Assembly: GCF_002287235.1 (NCBI RefSeq)
Contig: NZ_LMVP01000301.1
Location: 1 to 35,466, forward strand
Length of the DNA: 35,466 nucleotides
From: Methanosarcina spelaei
GTDB lineage: Archaea > Halobacteriota > Methanosarcinia > Methanosarcinales > Methanosarcinaceae
Direction: 5' to 3'
The position numbers and the translations under genes were made by a program. Below the pieces are notes generated by a model that was not told the DNA's origin, did not search any database, and worked only from the letters and a program-made list of their open reading frames with translations. Of the stretch, positions 24,848-33,317 are shown one piece after another; within the stretch, counting starts at the first letter, position 1, and every line of letters begins with the position of its first letter.

Positions 24848-24928
24848 CTCATTTAGCATGAAAATGCTGCCATCAGCATGCATTTTCATATAGTTGTGCA
24901 TGTTATTCAAGGAATACCATGTTTGTTT
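24848..24928 (+). repeat. 81-bp duplicated hairpin element, copy 2
   Basis: This copy matches 21191-21271 at 80 of 81 bases, 3657 bases further on, in the same orientation. Here it ends with AAGGAATACCATG and opens only eight codons (MFVFLIVH), not a gene. It precedes, by 124 bases, the decayed LVIVD/PGF gene. Flanking DNA is unrelated to copy 1 on both sides and no target duplication is evident. Apart from this element and the operator, the 506-base gap (24547-25052) shows only a TATA-like AAATTATATATC near 24998. Confidence 0.85.
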
Positions 24929-25052
24929 TCTTAATAGTGCATTAACTTAAAAGCGCATCCCGCCTTTAATGGATAATAGCGGACAAATTGGGAAATAAAT
25001 TATATATCTTTGTACATCCGGACTATCAATTGAGGAGAAGGGAGTATGATTT

Positions 25053-25516
25053 ATGGGAATAAGGAGACAAATAATTTATCCACTTATATTTGTTGCTTTT
25101 TTATTAATAATTGCAGTAGCAATTCCGGGGCAACATCCGTTCCTGAAGGTAAAGTGAAACCTGTGGACATTTCGGAGGGTTTACAGATGCCGTTGATGTC
25201 GTTGGCAATTACGCTTACATTGGACAAGGACAGGATCTTGTGATACTGGATATTGCCAATCCTTCTTCACCTGTCTCAGTGGGTAAGATTATGACAAAAA
25301 ACTTAATATCTGGAGTAAAAATTTCCGGCAATTATGCCTATGTAGCTAATAGTATTTTGGGTCTTGTGATTATTGATATAAGCAACCCTTCTTGAGCAGA
25401 AAAAAGAGACACGTACTCCTTCAAAAGAAAGCAAAAAAACTCCAGGATTTGAACTAATTTATGGGGTTGTTAGTTTGCTAACTATATTCTACATAAAAGG
25501 AAGTAACAAAAGGTAG
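25053..25516 (+). pseudogene. Decayed LVIVD-repeat surface protein with PGF-CTERM tail
   Basis: Pieces of one exported protein lie in successive frames. Frame a: start ATG 25053, signal peptide MGIRRQIIYPLIFVAFLLII. Frame b (about 25110-25172): SGATSVPEGKVKPVDISEG. Frame c (about 25170-25395): GFTDAVDVVGNYAYIG, LVILDIANPSSPVSVG, SGNYAYVANS, LGLVIIDISNPS, ending in TGA; these are LVIVD propeller repeats. A last frame (about 25397-25516) has KESKKTPGFELIYGVVSLL and a basic end, a PGF-CTERM sorting tail. At least two frameshifts and a large internal deletion (only two repeats remain) make it non-functional. An intact ATG with GGAG at 25046 exists but leads into the wrong frame. It was once a lipid-anchored surface protein. 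Confidence 0.8.
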
Positions 25517-25894
25517 TTACGCTGACTTTTTGTAAAAATTTTCAAAAATAAATGAAAAATTATTTTTTGGAAAAATTCAAAAATTACGAACAATTTATAG
25601 TGTTTTCGGTCTAATTACTTCATAACTATAGCCTGGAATGTCTATTAGAATCAAGTAACGGCTAAAAATAGGAGTTATATGTGAAAATTTATGGTTTTAG
25701 CTCAGTTTATTGAAGTGCATGAGTTTTAAGGGTCTATCTTGAAAAAATAATTTATAGTAGTCTTGCATATTATCAACTATGCAAGATAATTTCTTAAGAC
25801 AGGTTGAAATTATATTTTGTATTTGCTTGATCATACTTTTTCTAATTTCCTGTTGTAACACTTAACGGAAGAAGAGTTTAGATCCTCACTCTAT
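25517..25894. other. Intergenic, nothing seen
   Basis: This 378-base AT-rich stretch lies between the pseudogene and the RelE-type gene. I see no open frame, repeat or hairpin worth naming; A/T runs near 25530-25570 could help end transcription from either side. Confidence 0.4.
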
Positions 25895-26152
25895 TCAACG
25901 ATAGATACGATTTACAGGCTCGATCATTATAACTACCAGGGTCTGGTTCTCATAATTAACTCTATAAAGCAGCCTTAAATGCCTGGACCGCAGTCTGAAA
26001 AGCTTTTCTTTACTCTCAATTATTCTTTTCGCTCGCGGTGGGACCGGATCAAGGACAAGTTCATCAAGAATTTCTTTGACCCTGGAGTAAGTCGTTTCAT
26101 CGGCAGATTTCAAAAACGCTTGTGTAGGGATGTCAAGAAGGACTTCAAACAT
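25895..26152 (-). CDS. RelE/ParE-family toxin
   Basis: The 85-residue protein has the toxin fold pattern. An N-terminal FEVLLDIPTQAFLKSADE helix region is followed by ILDELVLDPVPPRAKRIIES (about 28-47), then RLRSRHLRLLYRVNYENQTL (53-72) and the C-terminal MIEPVNRIYR. Arg/His-rich strands and a final Tyr-Arg are typical of RelE-type mRNA endonucleases. Start: ATG 26152 with GAGG seven bases before it, one base after the stop of a 19-codon frame that appears to be a shortened antitoxin. Because the partner is missing its DNA-binding part, the toxin may be uncontrolled, inactive, or dependent on another antitoxin. No active-site damage is obvious. Confidence 0.8.
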   Translation of the reverse strand: MFEVLLDIPTQAFLKSADETTYSRVKEILDELVLDPVPPRAKRIIESKEKLFRLRSRHLRLLYRVNYENQTLVVIMIEPVNRIYR

Positions 26153-26153
26153 T

Positions 26154-26213
26154 TTAGAGCCTCATGTCTTCAAATCTGTTAAAAGATACTGGCTTCTTCT
26201 TTCTTATTTTCAT
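26154..26213 (-). pseudogene. Remnant of the antitoxin gene upstream of the RelE-type toxin
   Basis: A 19-codon frame (MKIRKKKPVSFNRFEDMRL) stops one base before the toxin ATG. Reading the same frame further upstream, without a start, gives ALKKDQVLKS, like a RelB-type antitoxin helix; the frame then meets TAG. The position and translational coupling fit an antitoxin whose N-terminal part was lost. It is short, so the identification is tentative. Confidence 0.4.
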
Positions 26214-26292
26214 ACTTTTGAGTACTTGGTCTTTCTTCAGCGCTGAGCAGGCAATCTGGTGAACAGGCTATTTATAGCCGGGATATGCTCAT

Positions 26293-26640
26293 TTATTCCT
26301 CTGGGCACTTTATTTCATAAAATGGATGACAAATCCCAAATACTTTATCCAGAGAAACCACAAATCCGATTCCCATTCCAGGTTCGTTAAGGTTTATAGC
26401 CTTAATAATACTATTTCGAATATCATCTTCAATACTTGAATCAACTATTGTAAGGACAATTTCTTTTTCGGGTTCAATCATTAAGCCAAGAATACTTTTA
26501 TTCTCGTGAATTCCTGTACCGCGACCAAATAAAATCGTTCCACCTTGAGCGCCGGCCTTTCTTGAAGCCTTGATTACTTCATCGCCCCAGCCTTTTTTTA
26601 CAATTGTTACTATTAAGACAAAATCTCTCTCATTGCACAT
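26293..26640 (-). CDS. PII-like small regulatory protein associated with DUF1538
   Basis: The 115-residue protein has the ferredoxin-like PII pattern. It begins FVLIVTIVKKGWGDEVIKAS, followed by a loop rich in Gly (GAQGGTILFGRGTGIHE, about 30-46), EKEIVLTIVDSS (58-69), and a final segment with GMGIGFVVSLDKVFGI. It lacks the uridylylation-type Tyr51 T-loop of GlnB, so it belongs to the diverged PII-like group. It is last of a three-gene unit: its ATG has GGAGGT seven bases before it and it overlaps the end of the upstream DUF1538 gene by eleven bases. PII proteins bind effectors and gate partner transporters; here the partner is presumably DUF1538. Confidence 0.78.
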   Translation of the reverse strand: MCNERDFVLIVTIVKKGWGDEVIKASRKAGAQGGTILFGRGTGIHENKSILGLMIEPEKEIVLTIVDSSIEDDIRNSIIKAINLNEPGMGIGFVVSLDKVFGICHPFYEIKCPEE

Positions 26641-27361
26641 TCTCTCTACCTCCGTTAAATCTCATATAAACGCCCAGAAGCAGGACAAAGATAATAGGTG
26701 CGAGTGCGATTATTGCAATCAAACCAAAGCCATCTTCAACAGGATCGGCACCCTCATATGCTGTAGCTACCCCCACAGCCAGAGACATAAGAAAAGATAC
26801 AGCCATCGGACCTGTTGCAACTGCCCCTGCGTCAAATGCTATACCTACAAAATCTTTATCACAAAACCATAGCAAAATAAGGACAAATAAATAACCTGGG
26901 ACTACGATGTAAAGAAAAGGAATTCTATATACGATTTTCGCCATTCCAACCGCAACCAGTGTAGCTACTGCAAAGGAAAGCGTATAAAGCATAAGATTCG
27001 AGTTTATATAACCACTGGACGACTCCTCAACTTGATAGGATAACACTCTTACAGAAGGTTCTGCAAAGGTCGCAAGTAAACCGAGAACGAAACCAATAGG
27101 AATTAAAAAGTTTTTTCTGTCAGAACCTCCAAAAAATTCGCCTATTTCCGTTCCTGCAGGGAGAAATCCGCTATTAATGCCGTGAAGAAATAATATCATA
27201 CCAAATGTTGTGAAAGCTAGTCCTGTATAAAGTTTTACCAACTGGCTTAATGGCAGCTTCAGGTATAATATCTGAAATAAGTTGAAGAAAATTACTAAAG
27301 GAACTATTGACTGAATAACCTCAAAAACTATAAACAATATTCCTGTACTTTCTGAACTCAC
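26630..27361 (-). CDS. DUF1538 membrane protein, second of pair
   Basis: The 243-residue protein has about seven hydrophobic helices. It shares with the gene upstream a motif at about 172-190, AFDAGAVATGPMAVSFLMSL, and a following loop AYEGADPVEDGFGLIAI, which mark DUF1538. In many bacteria two such units are fused in one chain; here they are two genes that overlap by four bases (ATGA), so a heterodimer is likely. The family is thought to be a transporter-like or channel-like protein regulated by the adjacent PII-like protein. The substrate is unknown. Confidence 0.8.
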   Translation of the reverse strand: MSSESTGILFIVFEVIQSIVPLVIFFNLFQILYLKLPLSQLVKLYTGLAFTTFGMILFLHGINSGFLPAGTEIGEFFGGSDRKNFLIPIGFVLGLLATFAEPSVRVLSYQVEESSSGYINSNLMLYTLSFAVATLVAVGMAKIVYRIPFLYIVVPGYLFVLILLWFCDKDFVGIAFDAGAVATGPMAVSFLMSLAVGVATAYEGADPVEDGFGLIAIIALAPIIFVLLLGVYMRFNGGRENVQ

Positions 27362-28050
27362 GAAGACAGTACACCCAGTAGCATAAGACTCATTATGGGA
27401 CCCATAGTTGCAAGGCCTATAAGCCCAAAACCATCAAGTTCAGATCTGTCTTGCAATACAGAGGCTATCCCGATTCCAAGGCCCATAAGTACAGGTACAA
27501 TCATAGCTCCTGTAGTCACGCTTCCGGCATCAAAAGAAATTGCCAGGTAGTCGGTAAGTACGAAGAAGGACAGCACAAGTATAATCGAATAACCTGCTGT
27601 AAACAAGTATCTTATTGAAACTCCATACACAATCCTCAGAATTGAAATAGCCATAAGGAAGCCGACTCCAAAAGCTATGGAGACGACAAGTAAATTGGTG
27701 TCCAAGCTACCCTGCAAAGCTGAGTCAACCATATTGCTAAGAACCTTTACGTTAGGTTCTGCTATGGTTGTAAGGAATGAGAGTAAAAACACTACTAATG
27801 CGATAAAAGTCACTGAATTATGCTTGGGCAAATCAGCTCCTATTGCTTCACCTATCGGAAGCATACTTAACTTAACTCCAGTTAGAAAAAAAGCCATTCC
27901 GACTACAGTTAATACTGTAGCTATCAAAACGGAGATAAGATCGGGTAAGCTTGTGCCTACAAACACAAGCATAAGTAACACTATTGTCAGTGTTAAAGGA
28001 ATTATTGCCTGAATAACTTCCCGAAAAGTTTCTCTAATATCACCCATCAT
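27358..28050 (-). CDS. DUF1538 membrane protein, first of pair
   Basis: The 230-residue protein opens MMGDIRETFREVIQAIIPLT and has about seven hydrophobic helices. Its SFDAGSVTTGAMIVPVLMGL and DRSELDGFGLIG segments match the second DUF1538 gene, giving a clear tandem paralogue. Start: I use ATG 28050, with GGTGG about eight bases before it; a GTG at 28077 is in frame but has no ribosome site. First gene of the DUF1538-DUF1538-PII operon; all three overlap. Upstream at 28145 lies a 15-bp repeat. Transport of an ion or metabolite under PII-like control is inference. Confidence 0.8.
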   Translation of the reverse strand: MMGDIRETFREVIQAIIPLTLTIVLLMLVFVGTSLPDLISVLIATVLTVVGMAFFLTGVKLSMLPIGEAIGADLPKHNSVTFIALVVFLLSFLTTIAEPNVKVLSNMVDSALQGSLDTNLLVVSIAFGVGFLMAISILRIVYGVSIRYLFTAGYSIILVLSFFVLTDYLAISFDAGSVTTGAMIVPVLMGLGIGIASVLQDRSELDGFGLIGLATMGPIMSLMLLGVLSS

Positions 28051-28144
28051 AGAATGTCCCACCAGATAGATAAGCACTTGATATAAGCGAGCGAATAAAA
28101 CTATTTAAATAGTCTAAAATAAGTACTGAATCCTTAATTTGCCG

Positions 28145-28204
28145 CTTGTGAATGTTCAACTTATGAATATTCAACTTATGAATTTTCAACTTGTGAATGC
28201 TCAA
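28145..28204. repeat. 15-bp tandem repeat, four copies, upstream of the DUF1538 operon
   Basis: CTTRTGAATRTTCAA-like units at 28145, 28160, 28175 and 28190 repeat with an exact 15-base period and few changes. They lie 95 bases before the DUF1538 ATG. On the minus strand they are in an open frame coding repeated IHKLN-like pentapeptides, but I do not support that frame as a gene. Confidence 0.85.
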
Positions 28205-28326
28205 GTACTTCAATACCCTCAAATTTTTAAAATTCAAATATTATAAACTAATTATTCTTAATATAAGTAGATGTCATCGATAAATCCGCTTCTAACTTAT
28301 ATTTCACTATGGTGGAACTTGATTCT

Positions 28327-30318
28327 TTATTCCCCACTATCCTCGAAAAGTCTTCTAATCTCATCGATGTTTTCAGGTGGGCTGATCACAAGCAGAATAT
28401 CATCTGAGAAAATTTCAGTTTCAGCTTCCGGCCCGGGAATGAGTTTATGACTGCGTGAGATTGCAAGCACAGATACTCCATAGTTCTTCCGAATATTGAG
28501 TTCTCCAAGAGTCATTCCTGCTGATTTTGAAAATTTCCCTACCCTGACACTTCGGATTTCTACGTTTGCAAAATCAAGAGCTAGATCGCAGATTTTTTTA
28601 CTGGGGATGTCAGGACTTCGAAGCATCTTATAATTGTCTGCACGTAATGTTGAGGTCAAGGAATTGATTTCACTGCTGGGAACCAAGTATCTGTGAAGTA
28701 CCCTTGTGAAAAGCTCTATTGAGCTTTCAAACTCATCTGAAATTACCTCATCTGCCCCAAAGTCATAAAATTTATCCAACTCACTCAGGAAATGTGTTCT
28801 GGCAATAATATGGACCTGAGGGTTCAACCTTCTGGCAGCTTCAATTATTCTTTTGGCGCTTGGAGGGTCACCTGCGGTCACAACAACCGATTTTGCAGTC
28901 TGGATGCCTGCATGTTCCAAAACAGCGTTCTGAGCGGCATCACCATAAAAAATATGCTCTTCTCTTTGTTTTTCTATCCGTATGACTTCAGGATTCATGT
29001 CAATTACTATGTAGGGAATTGAGGCTTCCTTTGCAGCAGTCACGACATTCTTCCCGTTTATCCCAAATCCTACTATTATTACATGGTTTTCAGGTTTTTC
29101 TTCAGATTCACCTTCTTTAAATTTACTGTACCAGCCCTGTTTCAGTATTGGAGGGAAAGGTAACAACTCTGCAAAAGTGGTTGTTCGATACCCTATGCTC
29201 ATAAAAAGAGGTGTAAGCACCATAGAAAGCACTGCCACATCCAGAAATTCCTGGTACATAAGAGAGGAGATTAATCCACCTGCAAAACCTACTTTTGCAA
29301 GAATAAAGGAAAATTCTCCAACCTGTGAAAGGGAAAATCCAACCAGGATTATTGTATTCAAAGGAAAACCTATGAGAAAGGTGCTCAGACTATTTGTCAG
29401 AACCTTCAGGAGCAACACAGCCAGGGTAGCACCCAGGATCAAGAGAAGATGTTCTCTTAATATATTGAGATCAAGCAGCATCCCTATTGAGATGAAAAAA
29501 ATACTCATGAACATGTCCCTGAATGGAATTAGATTCCCTAGAGCCTGAACAGAATACTCAGATTCCGAGATAATCAGGCCAGCAAGAAAAGCTCCCAGTG
29601 CCAGAGACAGGCCAACCATCGAGGTCAGCCAGGCGACAGAAAGTCCTATTGCTATAACACTAAGGAGAAAAAGTTCATTATTCCGTGTCTTTGCAACCTG
29701 ATACATGATAAAAGGAACAATATATCTGGCGCTTAGAAAGGTAAACACAATGAGCCCTAAGCCCTGCAGGATAAGCTCTAAAAATGATTTTTCGGTCCCT
29801 GGGGTACCTGCAAGAACTGGAATTAAGAGTATAATTATTACTGCAGCGATATCCTGAAAAATCAGTATTCCTAAGGAAGTTCGCCCGTGAAGGCTATATA
29901 TTTCTCCTTTTTCCTGTAAGAGTTTAAGGACAATTGCAGTGCTGCTTAAAGCTACTAAAAGCCCAAGGAAGATCGAAGATTCTCTGGAATTGCCAAACCA
30001 TAGGAATATGAGAGCAGCGATAACTGAAGTTATAGAAAGCTGTAAACCGCCTCCAAAAATTACGGTTCTTCTAAGCTGCAAAAGGTCACGCAATGAAAAT
30101 TCAATACCTATGGTAAAAAGTAGGAGTACGACTCCGATTTCAGCCAAAAGTTCGATGTTTTCTATCTCTCTAATCAGTCCAAAACCGAAAGGTCCTGCAA
30201 GAATACCTGCAAGTAGAAAACCAATTAGTGGAGCTATCTTCAGTCTGGAAAAAGTAAACACTACAGGGATGGAAAGCCCGAAAATGATCAGAAGGTCGGT
30301 TAGAAGATTATCTGCCAT
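28327..30318 (-). CDS. KefB/C-like cation:proton antiporter (CPA2) with RCK domain
   Basis: This 663-residue protein has about twelve membrane helices (1-380) followed by cytoplasmic domains. CPA2 hallmarks: ALSSTAIVLKLLQEKGE (about 123-139), FQDIAAV (154-160, catalytic Asp D156), and NLIPFRDMFMSIFFISIGM (262-280). Then a TrkA-N/RCK nucleotide-binding domain starts VIIVGFGINGKNV (413-425) with GFGING binding NAD-like ligand, and ends in a TrkA-C domain (about 575-655). It resembles potassium efflux or Na/H antiporters gated by nucleotides. I start at ATG 30318; TTG 30321 is in frame but no ribosome site favours it. A TATA-like TTTATATT lies about 35 bases upstream, so a nearly leaderless transcript is possible. 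It is a single-gene unit. Confidence 0.88.
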   Translation of the reverse strand: MADNLLTDLLIIFGLSIPVVFTFSRLKIAPLIGFLLAGILAGPFGFGLIREIENIELLAEIGVVLLLFTIGIEFSLRDLLQLRRTVIFGGGLQLSITSVIAALIFLWFGNSRESSIFLGLLVALSSTAIVLKLLQEKGEIYSLHGRTSLGILIFQDIAAVIIILLIPVLAGTPGTEKSFLELILQGLGLIVFTFLSARYIVPFIMYQVAKTRNNELFLLSVIAIGLSVAWLTSMVGLSLALGAFLAGLIISESEYSVQALGNLIPFRDMFMSIFFISIGMLLDLNILREHLLLILGATLAVLLLKVLTNSLSTFLIGFPLNTIILVGFSLSQVGEFSFILAKVGFAGGLISSLMYQEFLDVAVLSMVLTPLFMSIGYRTTTFAELLPFPPILKQGWYSKFKEGESEEKPENHVIIVGFGINGKNVVTAAKEASIPYIVIDMNPEVIRIEKQREEHIFYGDAAQNAVLEHAGIQTAKSVVVTAGDPPSAKRIIEAARRLNPQVHIIARTHFLSELDKFYDFGADEVISDEFESSIELFTRVLHRYLVPSSEINSLTSTLRADNYKMLRSPDIPSKKICDLALDFANVEIRSVRVGKFSKSAGMTLGELNIRKNYGVSVLAISRSHKLIPGPEAETEIFSDDILLVISPPENIDEIRRLFEDSGE

Positions 30319-31014
30319 CAATATATAATGATTTTTTAAATAATATAAATTTCATTGACCTGGTTCTTCGTAAAAAGACAGTAACATATTAAAAGTAATA
30401 TGAGGAACTGGGTTAGCTATCTTAACAAATAAAAGAGTATTGTAGAAATTTTGAAAACATGTGATGGTTTGGAGAATTAAAGGGTTATGTGAGGTATATT
30501 TGGATAAATAAGCAAAAAATAGGTATATGGGGTTTTAAAAGCCTTTTTTAGTCTTTATAGCTTAAAAAAAGTCTATCAATAAGTTAAAAATTTACTCTTG
30601 CCTTTATTTCTCTCTAAATACTTTATTACTTCCCTGAAACTGCTAAATCAAGAATCAATTGCTTTTTTGTCACTTTATACATATATAACCTCTTTAAACG
30701 AAGGAAAAACAGAAATTCTAAAAAAAATTGATTTTTAAAACAAAATAAAACAATTAACAAGTATAAAATTAAAAATAACCTCAAATAAAAAGGTATTTTT
30801 AAGTTTTTTTTCAAAAAAAACGGATTTTTAAAACTCTATTAGACAAAAAAGTATTTAATAGATTTGTTTAATAAATATATTAATGGATTTAAAACGTATT
30901 TTCTTTAAATAAGCTGAAAAATAAAGGATTTAATTTTCTAAAACAGAGTTCATTTTATTGTACTCTGGAAGTCTGTCCTATAATTTTTCTTTCAGCTTTT
31001 ACTGAGGTTTAAAT
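30319..31014. other. Very AT-rich intergenic upstream of ablA and the antiporter
   Basis: This 696-base gap between divergent genes is extremely AT-rich with many A- and T-runs. No gene, repeat array or palindrome is supported. It should contain the antiporter promoter (near 30345) and the ablA promoter, which in other Methanosarcina is salt-induced. Confidence 0.45.
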
Positions 31015-32274
31015 GTGAAATCTAAGATTATGAACTATTTTAATGCATCAAAAGAAGAATTTTCAGACTGGAAATGGCAGTACAGGCATAGAATTGAGAC
31101 TGTAGAAGAACTTGAAAAACTGATTGAGTTATCAGAGGCCAAGAAAGAAGACATAAAAAAAGCTCTTGAAGTTTTTCCCATGGCGATATCTCCTTATTAT
31201 GCTTCTCTTATCGATTCGAAAGATCATAACTGTCCTATCCGAATTCAGGCTGTACCCAGTTCAGCCGAACTTAAAAAATCCTCCTGGGAACTCGAAGATC
31301 CCCTATGCGAGGATAAGGATTCTCCTTCTGAAGAGAGCTGTATAACCCATAGATATCCTGACAGGGTGCTTTTCCTCATTTCAAACCGCTGTGGAATGTA
31401 TTGCAGGCACTGTACCCGCAAGCGAAGAGTTGGAAACAGAGAGTACGACTACCCTGAAAAGGCAATCCGAGAAGGGATCGAGTATATCAGAGAACATTCT
31501 GAAATAAGGGATGTCCTGCTTTCGGGAGGAGATGCCCTGCTCGTTTCCGATGAAAAGTTAGACTGGCTCCTGGGGGAGCTCTTTGACACTCCTCACGTGG
31601 AAATAGTAAGGTTAGGTTCAAGGGTTCCTGTAACCCTCCCTCAGCGCATAACTCCTGAATTATGTGAAATTCTTGAAAAATATCCTTCAGTCTGGCTCAA
31701 TACCCATTTTAATCACCCATAAGAGATTACCCCAGAAGCTAAAAAGGCAATGAGAATGCTAGCAAAAGCCGGAGTTCCTCTTGGCAACCAGTCTGTACTC
31801 CTCAGGGGAGTAAATGATTGCCCGACGATAATTAAAAAACTCTGCCACGAACTCCTGAAGATAAAAACAAGGCCCTATTATCTCTATCAGTGCGACCTTT
31901 CCTTTGGGCTGGAGCATTTCAGAACATCAGTTGCAAGAGGAATAGAGATAATTGAGATGCTTAGAGGACACACATCAGGTCTTGCAGTTCCGACTTTTGT
32001 TGTTGACGCTCCCGGAGGGGGAGGTAAAATTCCTGTAGGTCCGAATTACCTGATTTCAAGCTCGAATACAGGGACTATCCTTAGAAATTATGAAGGTGTG
32101 ATTTGTATGTACCCCGAACCTGCAGTTTATTCTTGGAAGTGCCAACAAACGTGTTCGATCTGCGATAATCATCCAAGGCTTAAAAGTGGTACTGGCATTG
32201 CAAAACTATATGACAAAGAAAATGACATTATAGCTCTCGAACCCGAAAGTCTGGAAAGAAAACAACGTTTCTAA
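31015..32274 (+). pseudogene. ablA: Lysine 2,3-aminomutase, interrupted by an in-frame TAA
   Basis: The frame codes a full radical-SAM lysine 2,3-aminomutase of 419 residues, which makes beta-lysine for the osmolyte N-epsilon-acetyl-beta-lysine. The SAM cluster motif CGMYCRHC gives C126, C130 and C133. The PLP lysine in PGGGGKIP is K338 by continuous numbering (K337 in the Clostridium enzyme). Zn-type Cys at the C-terminus (CQQTCSIC) are present. However, codon 236 (31720-31722) is TAA within HFNHP[12 protein letters not shown], where a Lys is expected (HPKEITPEA). One A-to-T change explains it. The N-terminal part would lack the PLP site. Methanosarcina reads TAG, not TAA, as pyrrolysine, so readthrough is not expected. 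Start: GTG 31015 with GAGG before it (ATG at 31013 runs into TGA). Confidence 0.9.
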
Positions 32275-32348
32275 AGAAAGAGTAGAGGAAATAAGCCCGT
32301 AAAATCTCCTCAAGTAAAAAAGCTTTAAAAACATAAGGAGGAAATAAC

Positions 32349-33317
32349 ACGGAAAAAAAAATCCCCTTTACTCTTGAAGTTAAAGAAGAACTAACAGGAT
32401 ACTGGAAAAAAATAGATCTGAGTATTGACGGATCAAGAGCTGAGCTTATAATTGATTACTACAACAGTAGAATAAAAATTATAAACTTTACTGGAAATTT
32501 TGAAAATATTTCAGGAATTCTCCAAATCGTCGCTGAAATAGTAAAAGTTGGAAAGATAATCGTATATGCATCTCTAGAAAATATAAAAGAGCTTGAGACC
32601 TGTGGATATATAGAGGAAGGAATTATTAGCGGATACTATGCAGGAAAAAAAGACTGCCATATTTTATCAAGTTACCTTGAAAGTTCCAGAGGAGTTTCTT
32701 CTAACAAAGAGAAAGAAGACCAGATAACTAAAAACTGTCTTACAAAAGTGGGAATTGCCCGAAGAAAACCGAATAAACAAGATGATCACCGAAAAAAAGA
32801 GAGCATAGGAATACGAAAAGAGGGTATAGGGTTTCCAAAAGAATACAGTATCAAACCTGCAGTTCAGGCTGATGCCTCATTAATGGCAATGCTTTACAGG
32901 CAGGAGTTTAAGTTTTATCCTGCTCCTTTGCACATGGAAAGTTATCTTCTAAAAACTATGGACTCCAATGTTCTTTATCTTCTTGCAGAAAAGCAAGGAA
33001 AAATCTTGAGTCTTGCTTCGGCAGAAATGGATCCAATAAACAAGTGTGCTGAAGTAACCGATTGCCTGACAATTTCTTCCGAGAGGGGAAGAGGATTGAT
33101 GAAAGAGCTCATCAAAGCCCTGGAAAAGGAACTTTCAAATAGAGGTTTCAGAAGCTCCTATACTCTTTGCAGGGCTTCATCTTCAGGAATAAACTCAGCT
33201 TTTGCTTCTCTTGGCTATGCTTACACAGGCCGGCTAATTAACAACTGTAAGATTGGAAACGGGTTTGAAGACATGAATATCTGGTGCAAAATGCTTAAAG
33301 AGAACAGGTTAGAATAA
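32349..33317 (+). pseudogene. ablB: Beta-lysine N6-acetyltransferase with ACG in place of the start codon
   Basis: The frame from 32349 to 33317 is open for 322 codons and ends with a GNAT acetyltransferase domain (about 165-318), with acetyl-CoA loop EVTDCLTISSERGRGLMKEL. It makes N-epsilon-acetyl-beta-lysine from beta-lysine. An ideal ribosome site AAGGAGG (32335-32341) lies seven bases before ACG (32349), while the frame has no ATG, GTG or TTG there. The first conventional start in frame is GTG 32748, after half the protein. A T-to-C change in the start codon is the simplest reading. A Lys-rich linker of about 50 residues lies before the GNAT domain. It starts 74 bases after ablA and belongs to the same operon. 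Rare ACG initiation could keep low expression. Confidence 0.85.

Noticed and set aside
28040-28237. 65-codon frame on the minus strand with IHKLN repeats
   Set aside because: It arises from the 15-bp tandem repeat and overlaps the better supported DUF1538 start in a different frame.
30626-30814. 62-codon frame on the minus strand rich in Leu, Phe and Lys
   Set aside because: Lies in extremely AT-rich DNA; no ribosome site or recognisable pattern.
31720-31722. Pyrrolysine readthrough in ablA
   Set aside because: Pyrrolysine is read at TAG; this codon is TAA, and the aligned residue is an ordinary lysine.
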